Below, one piece after another: positions 1 to 6,026 of a DNA stretch of 7,183 nt. Below the pieces are notes generated by a model. That model did not search any database and was not told where the DNA came from. It was given only the letters and a program-made list of their open reading frames with translations. Both the position numbers and the translations under genes were made by a program. Source of the DNA: Betaproteobacteria bacterium (GTDB taxonomy: Bacteria; Pseudomonadota; Gammaproteobacteria; Burkholderiales; SG8-39); assembly GCA_016867955.1 (NCBI GenBank), contig VGIE01000112.1, positions 1 through 7,183 of the forward strand. The letters run 5' to 3'. Each line of letters starts with the position of its first letter. The stretch's first letter is position 1.

Positions 1-564
1 GTCCACCCCACGGCAGGCCTCGGTCACGCCGTCGGCAAACCGCGAGGCGCTTTCCCGGGGCACCAGCAGCGGCTGCTCCTCGGCCCAGTACTCGGCGAGA
101 TTCTGTGCCAGTCGCTGCGCAGCCTCCTTCTGCCAGGCCCTGATGTCGCGGCCCGTGCTCACCACGCGATGCGCGATGACGTCCCCGAATACGCGTGACA
201 GGTCTTCCTCGGCATCCCAACGCAGTTCACGGAACAGCTGCTGCGCAAGCTGCGCGAGATCGGCGCGCCCGGTGAGTTCGACATCCCGCAGCGCGGATTC
301 GTCCTGTTGCAGGAGGCGCAGCACTGCCGCGGGCCTGAGTGTGACGGTCAGGTCCGCGGCCGCGTCGAGCCGGTCGTCTTCCGGGCCGTCGGCCCTTCTG
401 TGCGGCTCCAGCAATCCGTCCCCGCAAATGCGCAGGTGCAGTTCAGGCATCGGCGACAAGCGGACCGTCAACGTGCATCCGGCATAGGCCTGCAGAAGTG
501 CGAGGGGCCATTCCTGCTGCCGCAGAATGTGATTGATGCTGCGGATGAAGCCTTGATCAAGCAT
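1..564 (-). CDS. ubiJ: UbiJ, ubiquinone biosynthesis accessory factor (partial, 3' end outside window)
   Basis: This reading frame is open from an ATG at 564-562 to the left edge: 188 codons without a stop, so the C-terminus is missing. Read by eye, it matches UbiJ, an SCP2-like lipid-binding factor of the soluble Ubi complex that supports aerobic ubiquinone synthesis. An N-terminal region of about 110 residues begins MLDQGFIRSINHIL and fits the SCP2-like part. The most telling stretch is WDAEEDLSRVFGDVIAHR (about residues 116-133), followed by a helical segment with LAQNLAEYWAEEQPLL (about 152-167) and PRES, the usual UbiJ tail before the terminal coiled coil. The family is about 200 residues, so only a short tail should be lost. 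No strong Shine-Dalgarno precedes the ATG. The upstream neighbour on the same strand is livF, not ubiE; ubiB would be expected to the left, outside the window. Confidence 0.87.
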   Translation of the reverse strand, partial: MLDQGFIRSINHILRQQEWPLALLQAYAGCTLTVRLSPMPELHLRICGDGLLEPHRRADGPEDDRLDAAADLTVTLRPAAVLRLLQQDESALRDVELTGRADLAQLAQQLFRELRWDAEEDLSRVFGDVIAHRVVSTGRDIRAWQKEAAQRLAQNLAEYWAEEQPLLVPRESASRFADGVTEACRGVD

Positions 565-655
565 GGTGTCATTTGACCATAGAAGAAGACGACGAAACCG
601 CGCGCGCGAGCTCGGACTCCCGCCGCAGCGGTGTTCCGGCCGCCGAGGCGTACCC
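565..655. other. Gap between livF and ubiJ
   Basis: This 91-bp space separates two genes on the same strand. It is very GC-rich, with CG dinucleotide runs near 600-610, and holds only a weak GC-rich inverted repeat around 614-640 with no T-run after it on the minus strand. No convincing intrinsic terminator for livF and no clear promoter for ubiJ can be seen, so read-through from the liv operon into ubiJ cannot be excluded. Confidence 0.4.
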
Positions 656-1384
656 TCAGTGCTTGGCGGTCTTGCCCTGGCCCAGGTAGTGGGCGATGAC
701 GGCCGGGTCCTTAGCGAGTTCGGAGCTGACGCCTTCGTGAACGACGCGGCCCTGTTCGATGACGTAGGCGCGGTCGGTCGAGTCCAGGGCCTGGCGCGCG
801 TTCTGCTCCACCAGCAGGATGGTGAGGCCTTCGGCGTTGAGCGACCGCAGTGCCGCCAGGACCTGCACCACGATGACGGGGGCGAGCCCGAGACTGGGCT
901 CATCGAGCAGCAGCAGGCGCGGGCCGCCCATCAGTGCGCGACCAATGGCGAGCATCTGCTGCTGGCCGCCCGACAGCGACCCGGCGCGCTGCTCGCGGCG
1001 CTCGGCGAGGATGGGAAAGAGGTTGTTGATGCGCTCGAGGGTGTACGCGGAATGCCGCCCGGACAGCGCCGTTGCACCCAGCTCAAGGTTCTCGCGCACG
1101 GTGAGATTGGCCAGGATCTGCCGTCCCTCGGGAACCTGCAGCAGCCCCTTGCGCGACACATGCCATGGCGCGGTGCCCACCAGTTCCTCGCCGTTGAAGC
1201 GGATCGAGCCGCCGGTGGGGCGAACCACGCCGCTCAGGCAGTTCAGGAGCGTGGATTTTCCGGCACCATTCGGGCCGATGAGCGCGACAAATTCGCCCTC
1301 CGATACCGCGAGCGATACGCCCCGCAGCGCATGGATGCCGCTGTACGCGGCAGAGAGGTCAGTGGCTGTAAGCATGTGGGTCAT
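656..1384 (-). CDS. livF: LivF-type ATP-binding protein of a branched-chain amino acid family ABC transporter
   Basis: This 242-residue protein is one of the two cytoplasmic ATPases that power a LIV/HAAT-family importer. Walker A is GPNGAGKS (residues 37-44), the ABC signature is LSGGQ (137-141) and Walker B is LLLLDEP (157-163). The switch position reads LVEQN, with Gln where other ABC ATPases have His; this is normal for LivF and helps tell it from LivG. QVPEGRQI after the Q-loop and NLTVRENLELG are also typical of LivF. Neither the ATG at 1384 (MTHM) nor the in-frame ATG at 1375 has a clear Shine-Dalgarno. The shorter start would give MLTATDLSAAY, the more usual beginning. It is the last liv gene, 10 bp after livG. 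Substrate cannot be read from the ATPase. Confidence 0.93.
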   Translation of the reverse strand: MTHMLTATDLSAAYSGIHALRGVSLAVSEGEFVALIGPNGAGKSTLLNCLSGVVRPTGGSIRFNGEELVGTAPWHVSRKGLLQVPEGRQILANLTVRENLELGATALSGRHSAYTLERINNLFPILAERREQRAGSLSGGQQQMLAIGRALMGGPRLLLLDEPSLGLAPVIVVQVLAALRSLNAEGLTILLVEQNARQALDSTDRAYVIEQGRVVHEGVSSELAKDPAVIAHYLGQGKTAKH

Positions 1385-1394
1385 GGCGGTTGGC

Positions 1395-2150
1395 TCAGCT
1401 GCCCAGATAGGCGGTAATCACGGCGGGGTCGTTGACGATCTGCTCGGGCGTGCCCGAGGCGATCATGCGGCCGCTGTCCAGCACGTAAATGTATTCGCAG
1501 ATGTTGGTGACGAAGCGGATGTTGTGCTCGATGAGGAGCACGCTCATGCCGCTCCTGGCGAGCCCGCGGAAGATTTCGCCCAGTTCGCCGGCTTCGACAT
1601 CGTTCATGCCGGCGACGGGTTCGTCGAGCAGGATCAGCCTGGGCTCCGAGGCGAGCGCGCGCATCATTTCCACGCGCCGCTGGTGGCCATAGGCGAGTCC
1701 GCCGGCCTCGTGATTCGCATACTGCGACATGCCAAAGCGCTCGAGCAGTGCGTTGGCCCGGCTGCGCAACGCTGCGGTTTCGCGGCGCGCCGAGGGCAGT
1801 CCCAGCAGGCTGGCCAGCGTGCTGGTCTTTTCGTTCCGGTAAAAGCCGATCATCACGTTGTCGATGACGCTGGCCTCGGCGAGCAGGCGGATGTTCTGGA
1901 AGGTGCGGGCAACGCCCGAGCGGGCGACCAGGTGCGCCGATACCTGAGTGATGTCCTGCCCGCCGAAGTGGATTCTGCCATCCGAGACGGTCAGCACCCC
2001 GGTGATGAGGTTGATGAGCGTGGTCTTGCCTGCGCCGTTCGGTCCAATGAGACCGGTAACCCGCCCGGGCGGCGCTTCCATGCTGACTCCGGATACCGCG
2101 GCAACTCCGCCGAAGTGCTTGGACAGGTTCTCGATGACGAGGGCGCTCAT
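1395..2150 (-). CDS. livG: LivG-type ATP-binding protein of a branched-chain amino acid family ABC transporter
   Basis: This is a 251-residue ABC ATPase that pairs with LivF. Walker A is GPNGAGKT (36-43), Walker B is LILLDEP (172-178), and the switch His is present in LLIEHN (His209). RTFQNIRLL (82-90) is the LivG-type Q-loop region. The signature is LAYGH (152-156), followed by QRRVE; LivG proteins usually read LAYGQQ, so His156 is a small departure. The start was chosen because MSALVIENLSKHFGG is a standard LivG beginning, and AGGAGG lies 7 nt before it. The frame continues open for a further 265 codons upstream as a shadow of livM. The ATG overlaps the livM stop in an ATGA (2150-2147), which indicates translational coupling. 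Confidence 0.94.
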   Translation of the reverse strand: MSALVIENLSKHFGGVAAVSGVSMEAPPGRVTGLIGPNGAGKTTLINLITGVLTVSDGRIHFGGQDITQVSAHLVARSGVARTFQNIRLLAEASVIDNVMIGFYRNEKTSTLASLLGLPSARRETAALRSRANALLERFGMSQYANHEAGGLAYGHQRRVEMMRALASEPRLILLDEPVAGMNDVEAGELGEIFRGLARSGMSVLLIEHNIRFVTNICEYIYVLDSGRMIASGTPEQIVNDPAVITAYLGS

Positions 2151-3019
2151 TGGCGCGCCTCCTGGCTGCTGGAGGCCGCGAGCCTGCGGCGGCGCAGGTA
2201 GAGTACGGCCGTGTCGTAGATGCCGCGCGGCATGTAGGCGATGACCAGCATCAGTATCAAGCCATACAGCGCATTGCGGTAATCGGCGAGCGGTCGCGAG
2301 ATCTCGGGGAGGATGAGCAGGATCGCCGTGCCGATGATGGGGCCGGTGACCGAGCGGCGACCACCCAGCACGACATAGGAGAGGGCGGCGATGATCAGCG
2401 GGAATCCGAAGGTGTTGGGGAACAGCGTGTAGGTCTGGAACGCCTCCAGTCCGCCGAACAGGCCGGCGATGGCGCCGCTCAGGGCGAACGCCAGAGCCTG
2501 ATGGAAGGTTACCGATACGCCGAGCGAACTGGCGACGGCCTCGTCCTGCCGGATGGCCTCGAACGCGCGGCCGAGGCGCGTCGCGTTGACGGCGCTCATC
2601 AGGTAGACGACCACGACCAGGGCGAGGAGTGTCTCTTTGGTGCCGACCAGGGTCGGAATGGCGTTCAGGCCTACCGCACCCCCCGTGAGGCTGTCGGCGT
2701 AGAGCCCGATGGCGACAACGACCTGGACAAAGGCCAGCGTGGCGATGGCCTGGAACACGCCGCGCAGGCGCGCCAGCGGCACGGCCAGCAGGAAGCCGCC
2801 CAGCGTCCCCATGAGGGTCCCTGCGAGCAGCGACAGGGGATAGGGCCAGCCCAATTTGGTCGTCAGGATGGCAGCGGTGTAGGCGCCGAGGGACGCCAGC
2901 CCGGCCGTGGCGACCGAGAAGACGCCTGCACGCATGACGATCCACTGGCTGAGCCCGTAGCCGGAACCGATGAGAAAGACATTGAACAGGTGGTGATAGG
3001 TGACAAAAAAATCGCTCAT
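2147..3019 (-). CDS. livM: LivM-type inner-membrane permease of a branched-chain amino acid family ABC transporter
   Basis: This 290-residue, strongly hydrophobic protein should form half of the translocation channel with LivH. Several membrane segments are evident, for example about 62-83, 91-108, 130-145, 174-192, 205-220 and 226-240. LTGGAVGL (111-118) is the LivM-type loop. RAFEAIRQDEAVASSLGV (151-168) is the cytoplasmic coupling loop that contacts the ATPases. VLGGRRSVTGPIIG (217-230) is the conserved late motif. The tail is basic and hydrophilic (RRRRLAASSSQEARQ). The start MSDFFVTYHHLF fits family length, and an AGGG lies 7 nt upstream of it. The frame is open for another 140 codons upstream, but that part is livH in a wrong frame. 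It overlaps livH by ATGA at 3019-3016. Confidence 0.93.
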   Translation of the reverse strand: MSDFFVTYHHLFNVFLIGSGYGLSQWIVMRAGVFSVATAGLASLGAYTAAILTTKLGWPYPLSLLAGTLMGTLGGFLLAVPLARLRGVFQAIATLAFVQVVVAIGLYADSLTGGAVGLNAIPTLVGTKETLLALVVVVYLMSAVNATRLGRAFEAIRQDEAVASSLGVSVTFHQALAFALSGAIAGLFGGLEAFQTYTLFPNTFGFPLIIAALSYVVLGGRRSVTGPIIGTAILLILPEISRPLADYRNALYGLILMLVIAYMPRGIYDTAVLYLRRRRLAASSSQEARQ

Positions 3020-3906
3020 CGCTGTGCCCTCATGGCGCCGGCCGTTTCCTTGCCGAACAGACCATACGGCCGCACCAGCAGGATCACGAACAGCAGCGAG
3101 AAGATGATTGCATCCGTCAGGCCGGAGGGCAGGTAGGCAGCGGTCAGCGTTTGCAGCATGCCCAGCAACAGGCCGCCGACCATGGCGCCGGGTATGCTGC
3201 CCATGCCGCCCAGCACGATGACGACGAACCCGCGCAGGAGGAAGGGTTCGCCCATGGTGAACTGGATCGAGTTGAATGCCAGCCCGATCAGCACGCCGGA
3301 GGCGCCGGCAAGTGCCCCGGACAGGAAGAAGGTCTGGTAGTAGACGACATGCGGGTTCACGCCGGAGAGAACGGCCGCACGCTCGTTGGCGGAGACCGAA
3401 CGGATGCGGGTGCCGAGCGTGGTGCGGAACAGGTAACACGTCAGCACCAGCATGAGCACCACGGCGCTACCGGCCATGAACAGCTGCAGCAGCGTGACAC
3501 GCAGCCCCATGAACTGGAATATCTGAACCGGGAAGGTCTCGAACGGGAAGCGTAGGATGTCGCTTCCCGAGATCTTCTGCGCAAAGCTCATGATGAAGAG
3601 GTCCGCGCCCAGGGTGGAGATGATGGCTCCGAACTCGGCCTCGCCAGACTTGCGCAGCCGGCTAAATGCGGTGATTTCGATCAGGATCGAGAGCAACCCG
3701 CAACCAACGACGGCAAGCACGAAGCTTACCCACAGCGGCAGCCCGGCCAGCACGGAGTACAGCGCCACGAATGCACCAGTCATGAAGACGGCGCCATGGG
3801 CGAGGTTCATCAGGTGGTGGATGCCGAACACTAGCGTGAACCCGAGTGCAAAGAGCGCGTAGACGCCCCCTACCACGAGCCCATTCAGCAGTTGTTGTGC
3901 CAGCAT
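3016..3906 (-). CDS. livH: LivH-type inner-membrane permease of a branched-chain amino acid family ABC transporter
   Basis: This 296-residue membrane protein is the first gene of the liv operon. Family marks are GVYALFALGFTLVFGI (14-29) with NLAHGAVFMTGAF (34-46) in the first membrane region. The EAA-like coupling loop is RSVSANERAAVLSGVN (169-184), and GMGSIPGAMVGGLLLG (234-249) and RPYGLFG (279-285) follow near the end. About eight hydrophobic segments are visible. The ATG at 3906 is preceded by a GGAG about 11 nt away, a rather distant ribosome site. The gene is divergent from the IclR regulator. The shared 231-bp region holds a candidate promoter and a palindrome also present before the oxidase and binding-protein genes. 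Substrate specificity depends on the binding protein and cannot be assigned here. Confidence 0.94.
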   Translation of the reverse strand: MLAQQLLNGLVVGGVYALFALGFTLVFGIHHLMNLAHGAVFMTGAFVALYSVLAGLPLWVSFVLAVVGCGLLSILIEITAFSRLRKSGEAEFGAIISTLGADLFIMSFAQKISGSDILRFPFETFPVQIFQFMGLRVTLLQLFMAGSAVVLMLVLTCYLFRTTLGTRIRSVSANERAAVLSGVNPHVVYYQTFFLSGALAGASGVLIGLAFNSIQFTMGEPFLLRGFVVIVLGGMGSIPGAMVGGLLLGMLQTLTAAYLPSGLTDAIIFSLLFVILLVRPYGLFGKETAGAMRAQR

Positions 3907-4137
3907 GTTGGATTACGCTCCGCGAAAGTTCCGGATTCGTTGTGGCATGGAAGAGCCACCTTGCCCAATGTCTGCCAGAAACATGGGAAAACTTGCCACC
4001 AGCCCTCACGTGCGCGCGTATTCTAATATTAAAATGCCGTTTTCAAGGCAATATTTGGGTCGCCGGGCGCGTGCAATTGCGAGGCGCTTGTGCGATGAGT
4101 CGAGTCCGCCGCCAATGCCAGGTACCGAAGCCTGAAC
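3907..4137. promoter_or_regulatory. Divergent promoter region between livH and the IclR-family gene
   Basis: This 231-bp region has a distinctly AT-rich core at about 4019-4056 inside GC-rich DNA. For livH (minus strand) the candidate -10 is TAGAAT (4025-4020) with TTGAAA (4046-4041) at a short 15-bp spacing. An alternative is TTGCCT (4051-4046) with TATTAG (4028-4023) at 17 bp. Both are imperfect. The leader to the livH start would be about 110 nt. No convincing plus-strand promoter for the regulator gene stands out, but one in or beside the same AT-rich core would put both genes under the palindrome at 4031-4043. Confidence 0.5.
4031..4043. promoter_or_regulatory. Candidate operator 1 (livH / iclR side)
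   Basis: AAAATGCCGTTTT is a near-perfect 13-bp palindrome with one mismatched pair. It lies 5 bp from the TAGAAT box proposed for livH. It fits the consensus ARAAYG-Y-CRTTYT shared with sites at 6872-6884 and 7028-7040. A second short inverted pair, TGCC (4035-4038) and GGCA (4047-4050), overlaps it. The IclR protein encoded next door is the natural candidate binder; that is inference. Confidence 0.5.
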
Positions 4138-4995
4138 ATGTCACTCAAGACGACTGAGCCCTCGCCTTTAACTGCCGCGCCGCCGCGCGAGGCGCCCGCG
4201 GAGCCTGCCGCCCCATCGCGCGCGAGACGGCGCAACGGCGAATCGCCGCCCAGTACCGTCAATGCGGTTGCGAGCGCGCTGAAGATCCTGTTCCACTTGA
4301 GCGCGATAGGGGCACCGATTGGCGTGACACCCCTGTCGCGCGTCCTCAACCTGAACACGAGTACCTGCTTCAACATCCTCAAGACACTGGTACGCGACAA
4401 CCTCGTGGAGTTCGACGAAAAGACCAAGGGCTACACCATCGGCATGGGAGTCGTCGATCTTGCCAGGGGCCTGTTTTCGCGCGAGATTGATGTCACCACC
4501 GTGCGTCCCATGATGGAACGCGTCGCACAGAAGCATGGCGTCACGGTGTCGCTGCTGCGGCGGATCAAGGACAACCGGTCCATGATCGTGCAGATTGCCG
4601 TCAGCGATGCGCCGGTTCGCATATCGCTCAGCGTCGGCCAGATCCTGCCGCTGCTACTGGGAGCGCAGGGCCAGGTCATGGCTGCATTTTCGGAACTGGA
4701 TGTGCAGGAACTCAGGCGGCAGTTCGAACTGCTCAACTTCGGCCGCGTCCTTAGCTTCGAGACCTTCATGGGAAATGTCGAGGACACGCGGCGACGCGGC
4801 TGGTCCGTGGACGAGGGCTATATCGTGCGCGGCACGGTGTCGCTGTCGGTTCCGATCTTCGACCGCGTGCGCCTCCCGGTCTTCGCGTGTTCGGCGACAA
4901 TGTTCAGCGGACAGTACGACGCCGACAACGCCGAACGAATCGCGCAGGACCTGCGCGCAATCGGGGAGGCCATCGAGCGTCGCCTGAACGGCTGA
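4138..4995 (+). CDS. IclR-family transcriptional regulator
   Basis: This 285-residue protein is a probable ligand-responsive regulator of the surrounding genes. Residues 1-38 are a Pro/Ala/Arg-rich tail, longer than usual and probably disordered. The winged helix-turn-helix spans about 40-102: TVNAVASALKILFHLS, then GVTPLSRVLNLNTSTCFNILKTLVRDNLV, with GYTIG closing the wing. The effector-binding domain follows (about 115-284), with the typical run LSVGQILPLLLGAQGQVMAAF (164-184), the RRRGWSVDEGYIVRGTVSLSVPIFD segment (218-242) and a final helix IAQDLRAIGEAIERRL. The ATG at 4138 has only a weak GAAG ribosome site 7 nt upstream. The gene is divergent from the liv operon and convergent with the duplicated-protein gene. 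Its effector cannot be told from sequence. Confidence 0.93.
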   Translation: MSLKTTEPSPLTAAPPREAPAEPAAPSRARRRNGESPPSTVNAVASALKILFHLSAIGAPIGVTPLSRVLNLNTSTCFNILKTLVRDNLVEFDEKTKGYTIGMGVVDLARGLFSREIDVTTVRPMMERVAQKHGVTVSLLRRIKDNRSMIVQIAVSDAPVRISLSVGQILPLLLGAQGQVMAAFSELDVQELRRQFELLNFGRVLSFETFMGNVEDTRRRGWSVDEGYIVRGTVSLSVPIFDRVRLPVFACSATMFSGQYDADNAERIAQDLRAIGEAIERRLNG

Positions 4996-5096
4996 CGCCC
5001 GGTGGCCGATGTCCTGCGAGCGCCCGACGACATCGCCGTCAGGCGCCCTGATGTAGGGAAGCGCGAGGGGATGATCCCCTCGCAGCGACCGGCACT
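4996..5096. other. Convergent gap with three inverted repeats, possible bidirectional termination zone
   Basis: This 101-bp gap between two convergent genes holds three inverted repeats in a row. The first has 7-bp arms CGATGTC (5007-5013) and GACATCG (5029-5035). The second is TCAGG-CGC-CCTGA (5039-5051). The third is a perfect 21-bp palindrome (5063-5083). None is followed by a T-run on either strand, so they are not textbook intrinsic terminators. They may slow RNA polymerase or protect 3' ends of the two messages. Confidence 0.45.
5063..5083. repeat. Perfect 21-bp palindrome in the convergent gap
   Basis: The arms GCGAGGGGAT (5063-5072) and ATCCCCTCGC (5074-5083) are exact inverted copies around a single central G at 5073. 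In RNA this would fold as an 8-bp GC-rich stem with the loop AUGAU. It begins 67 bp after the regulator stop and ends 13 bp from the stop of the opposing gene. A terminator-like or 3'-end stabilising hairpin is the simplest reading; a protein binding site is possible. Confidence 0.6.
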
Positions 5097-5942
5097 CTAG
5101 GCGTCGCGGTTGACCAGGATCCGCGCCGCCTCCTTCGCCGTCATCCCGACCTTCACGCCGATCGAAGCAGCCAACGAGTTGGCCGCGCTGATGATCCCGT
5201 CGTGCCAGGTACTGAGGCCATCGCCCATCTTGGCGCGACGCGCGTCGACAGTTGCGCCGTAGAGTCCTTCCGAGGCCACCTGCACCATGCCGGCGACACC
5301 CGAATCTTCGCGCCCCTTGCCGCCGTCCGAGCAGATGAAGCCGAACGGCTTGCAGCGGCGCAGGTACACCAGCGAGCTGATGCCGGTGTGCCCCGCCGTG
5401 AGCAGCACGTTGCTGCTGTCCTCCGGCAGGCCAAAGGCGATGGAGTCGGTGCAGACGATCAGGCGCCCTTTCGGCCCGTTCTCCATCACGGTCCGGTTGG
5501 TGACTTCGGATGCCGACGGCGCTGCCGGATCATTCTCCAGCATCAGTTGCGCCGCCTCCTTCACGCGCATGCCGGGCCGCACGCCGCAGTCCCTCGCGGG
5601 GCGGTTGGCCATGCTGATCACGCCCTTCTCGTACAGGTCGACACCATCACCCAGCCGTACCGTCATCACGTCGGCGACCGCGCCCGGAATGTTGAGCGCC
5701 TCCATGTACCAGAGGCCGGCGATCGAAGCACCGCCGGGGCCGATGCCGCAATCGACGCCAATTGCGCCGCGCGGCGAGTGCTGGCAAACGAACCGGGCCG
5801 GCAGCACGCCGCAATAGGACGCGTTCACTGCGATGTCGCGACTGCGGTTTTCCGCCGCCACGTCATACGCCGAACCCATGCACATAATGCGGCCACGGCC
5901 GCCGGAATGCACTTCAATCTGATTGCTGCTGTCGCTACCCAC
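5097..5942 (-). CDS. Unrecognised protein built of two 121-residue repeats
   Basis: I do not recognise a named family for this 281-residue protein. It is an internal duplication: residues 18-138 and 160-280 align without any gap at a constant offset of 142, with 33 identities in 121 by hand count. Identity is densest at the end of each repeat: GDG, then G-x-I-S-x-A-N, then GV-x-x-GM-x-x-KEAA. Both copies also carry a glycine-rich D-x-G-x-G turn (64-68, 206-210), an AG pair (75-76, 217-218) and GA-x-x-D (87-91, 229-233). The two halves probably form a pseudo-dimer. No signal peptide or membrane segment is evident, so it is likely cytoplasmic. The start is GTG, supported by GGAGGG 6 nt upstream; the next Met is residue 20. 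It lies downstream of the oxidase-like gene behind a terminator. An enzyme or metabolite-binding role is only a guess. Confidence 0.85.
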   Translation of the reverse strand: MGSDSSNQIEVHSGGRGRIMCMGSAYDVAAENRSRDIAVNASYCGVLPARFVCQHSPRGAIGVDCGIGPGGASIAGLWYMEALNIPGAVADVMTVRLGDGVDLYEKGVISMANRPARDCGVRPGMRVKEAAQLMLENDPAAPSASEVTNRTVMENGPKGRLIVCTDSIAFGLPEDSSNVLLTAGHTGISSLVYLRRCKPFGFICSDGGKGREDSGVAGMVQVASEGLYGATVDARRAKMGDGLSTWHDGIISAANSLAASIGVKVGMTAKEAARILVNRDA

Positions 5943-5948
5943 GTTGCT

Positions 5949-5957
5949 CCCTCCTCC
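5949..5957 (-). promoter_or_regulatory. Strong ribosome binding site supporting a GTG start
   Basis: On the minus strand GGAGGAGGG ends 6 nt before the GTG at 5942-5940. This near-ideal site decides the start of the duplicated protein in favour of GTG rather than the later ATG at codon 20. It begins only 7 nt after the T-run of the upstream terminator, leaving no space for a separate promoter between them. Confidence 0.75.
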
Positions 5958-5964
5958 GGAAATG

Positions 5965-5995
5965 AAAAAACCCGCTGCACCGGTGGCACAGCGGG
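5965..5995 (-). terminator. Intrinsic terminator between the oxidase-like gene and the duplicated-protein gene
   Basis: On the minus strand, CCCGCTG (5995-5989) pairs perfectly with CAGCGGG (5977-5971) across an 11-nt loop and is followed at once by six T residues (5970-5965). This is a textbook rho-independent terminator for the gene ending at 6027. Because the next gene on the same strand starts only about 22 nt further on, it may act as a partial terminator that lowers expression of the downstream gene. Confidence 0.85.
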
Positions 5996-6026
5996 CTCCT
6001 CGGCGCCTGATGCAGGCTGCGCGCGG

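Noticed and set aside
143..576. Small plus-strand frames at the left edge and a minus-strand 66-codon frame at 227-427
   Set aside because: The region is covered by the partial ubiJ frame on the minus strand, whose protein sequence matches its family throughout.
656..1384. Missing switch-region His in LivF (Gln in LVEQN)
   Set aside because: Gln at this place is the normal state of LivF proteins and does not suggest an inactive ATPase.
563..3136. Several long plus-strand open frames over the liv genes (for example 563-1417, 819-2201, 2150-3136)
   Set aside because: They lie opposite livF, livG and livM, whose motifs are unmistakable; the plus-strand products are shadow translations rich in Gln, Arg, Gly and Ala.
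4009..4018. CACGTG and CG-rich runs in the livH-iclR gap
   Set aside because: These are short and common in high-GC DNA, with no second copy in a comparable place.
4116..5219. Near-identical 17-bp stretch TGCCAGGTACCGAAGCC (4116-4132) and TGCCAGGTACTGAGGCC (5203-5219)
   Set aside because: The second copy is inside a coding region and the first is next to the regulator start; no symmetry or further copies support a shared function, so chance is likely.
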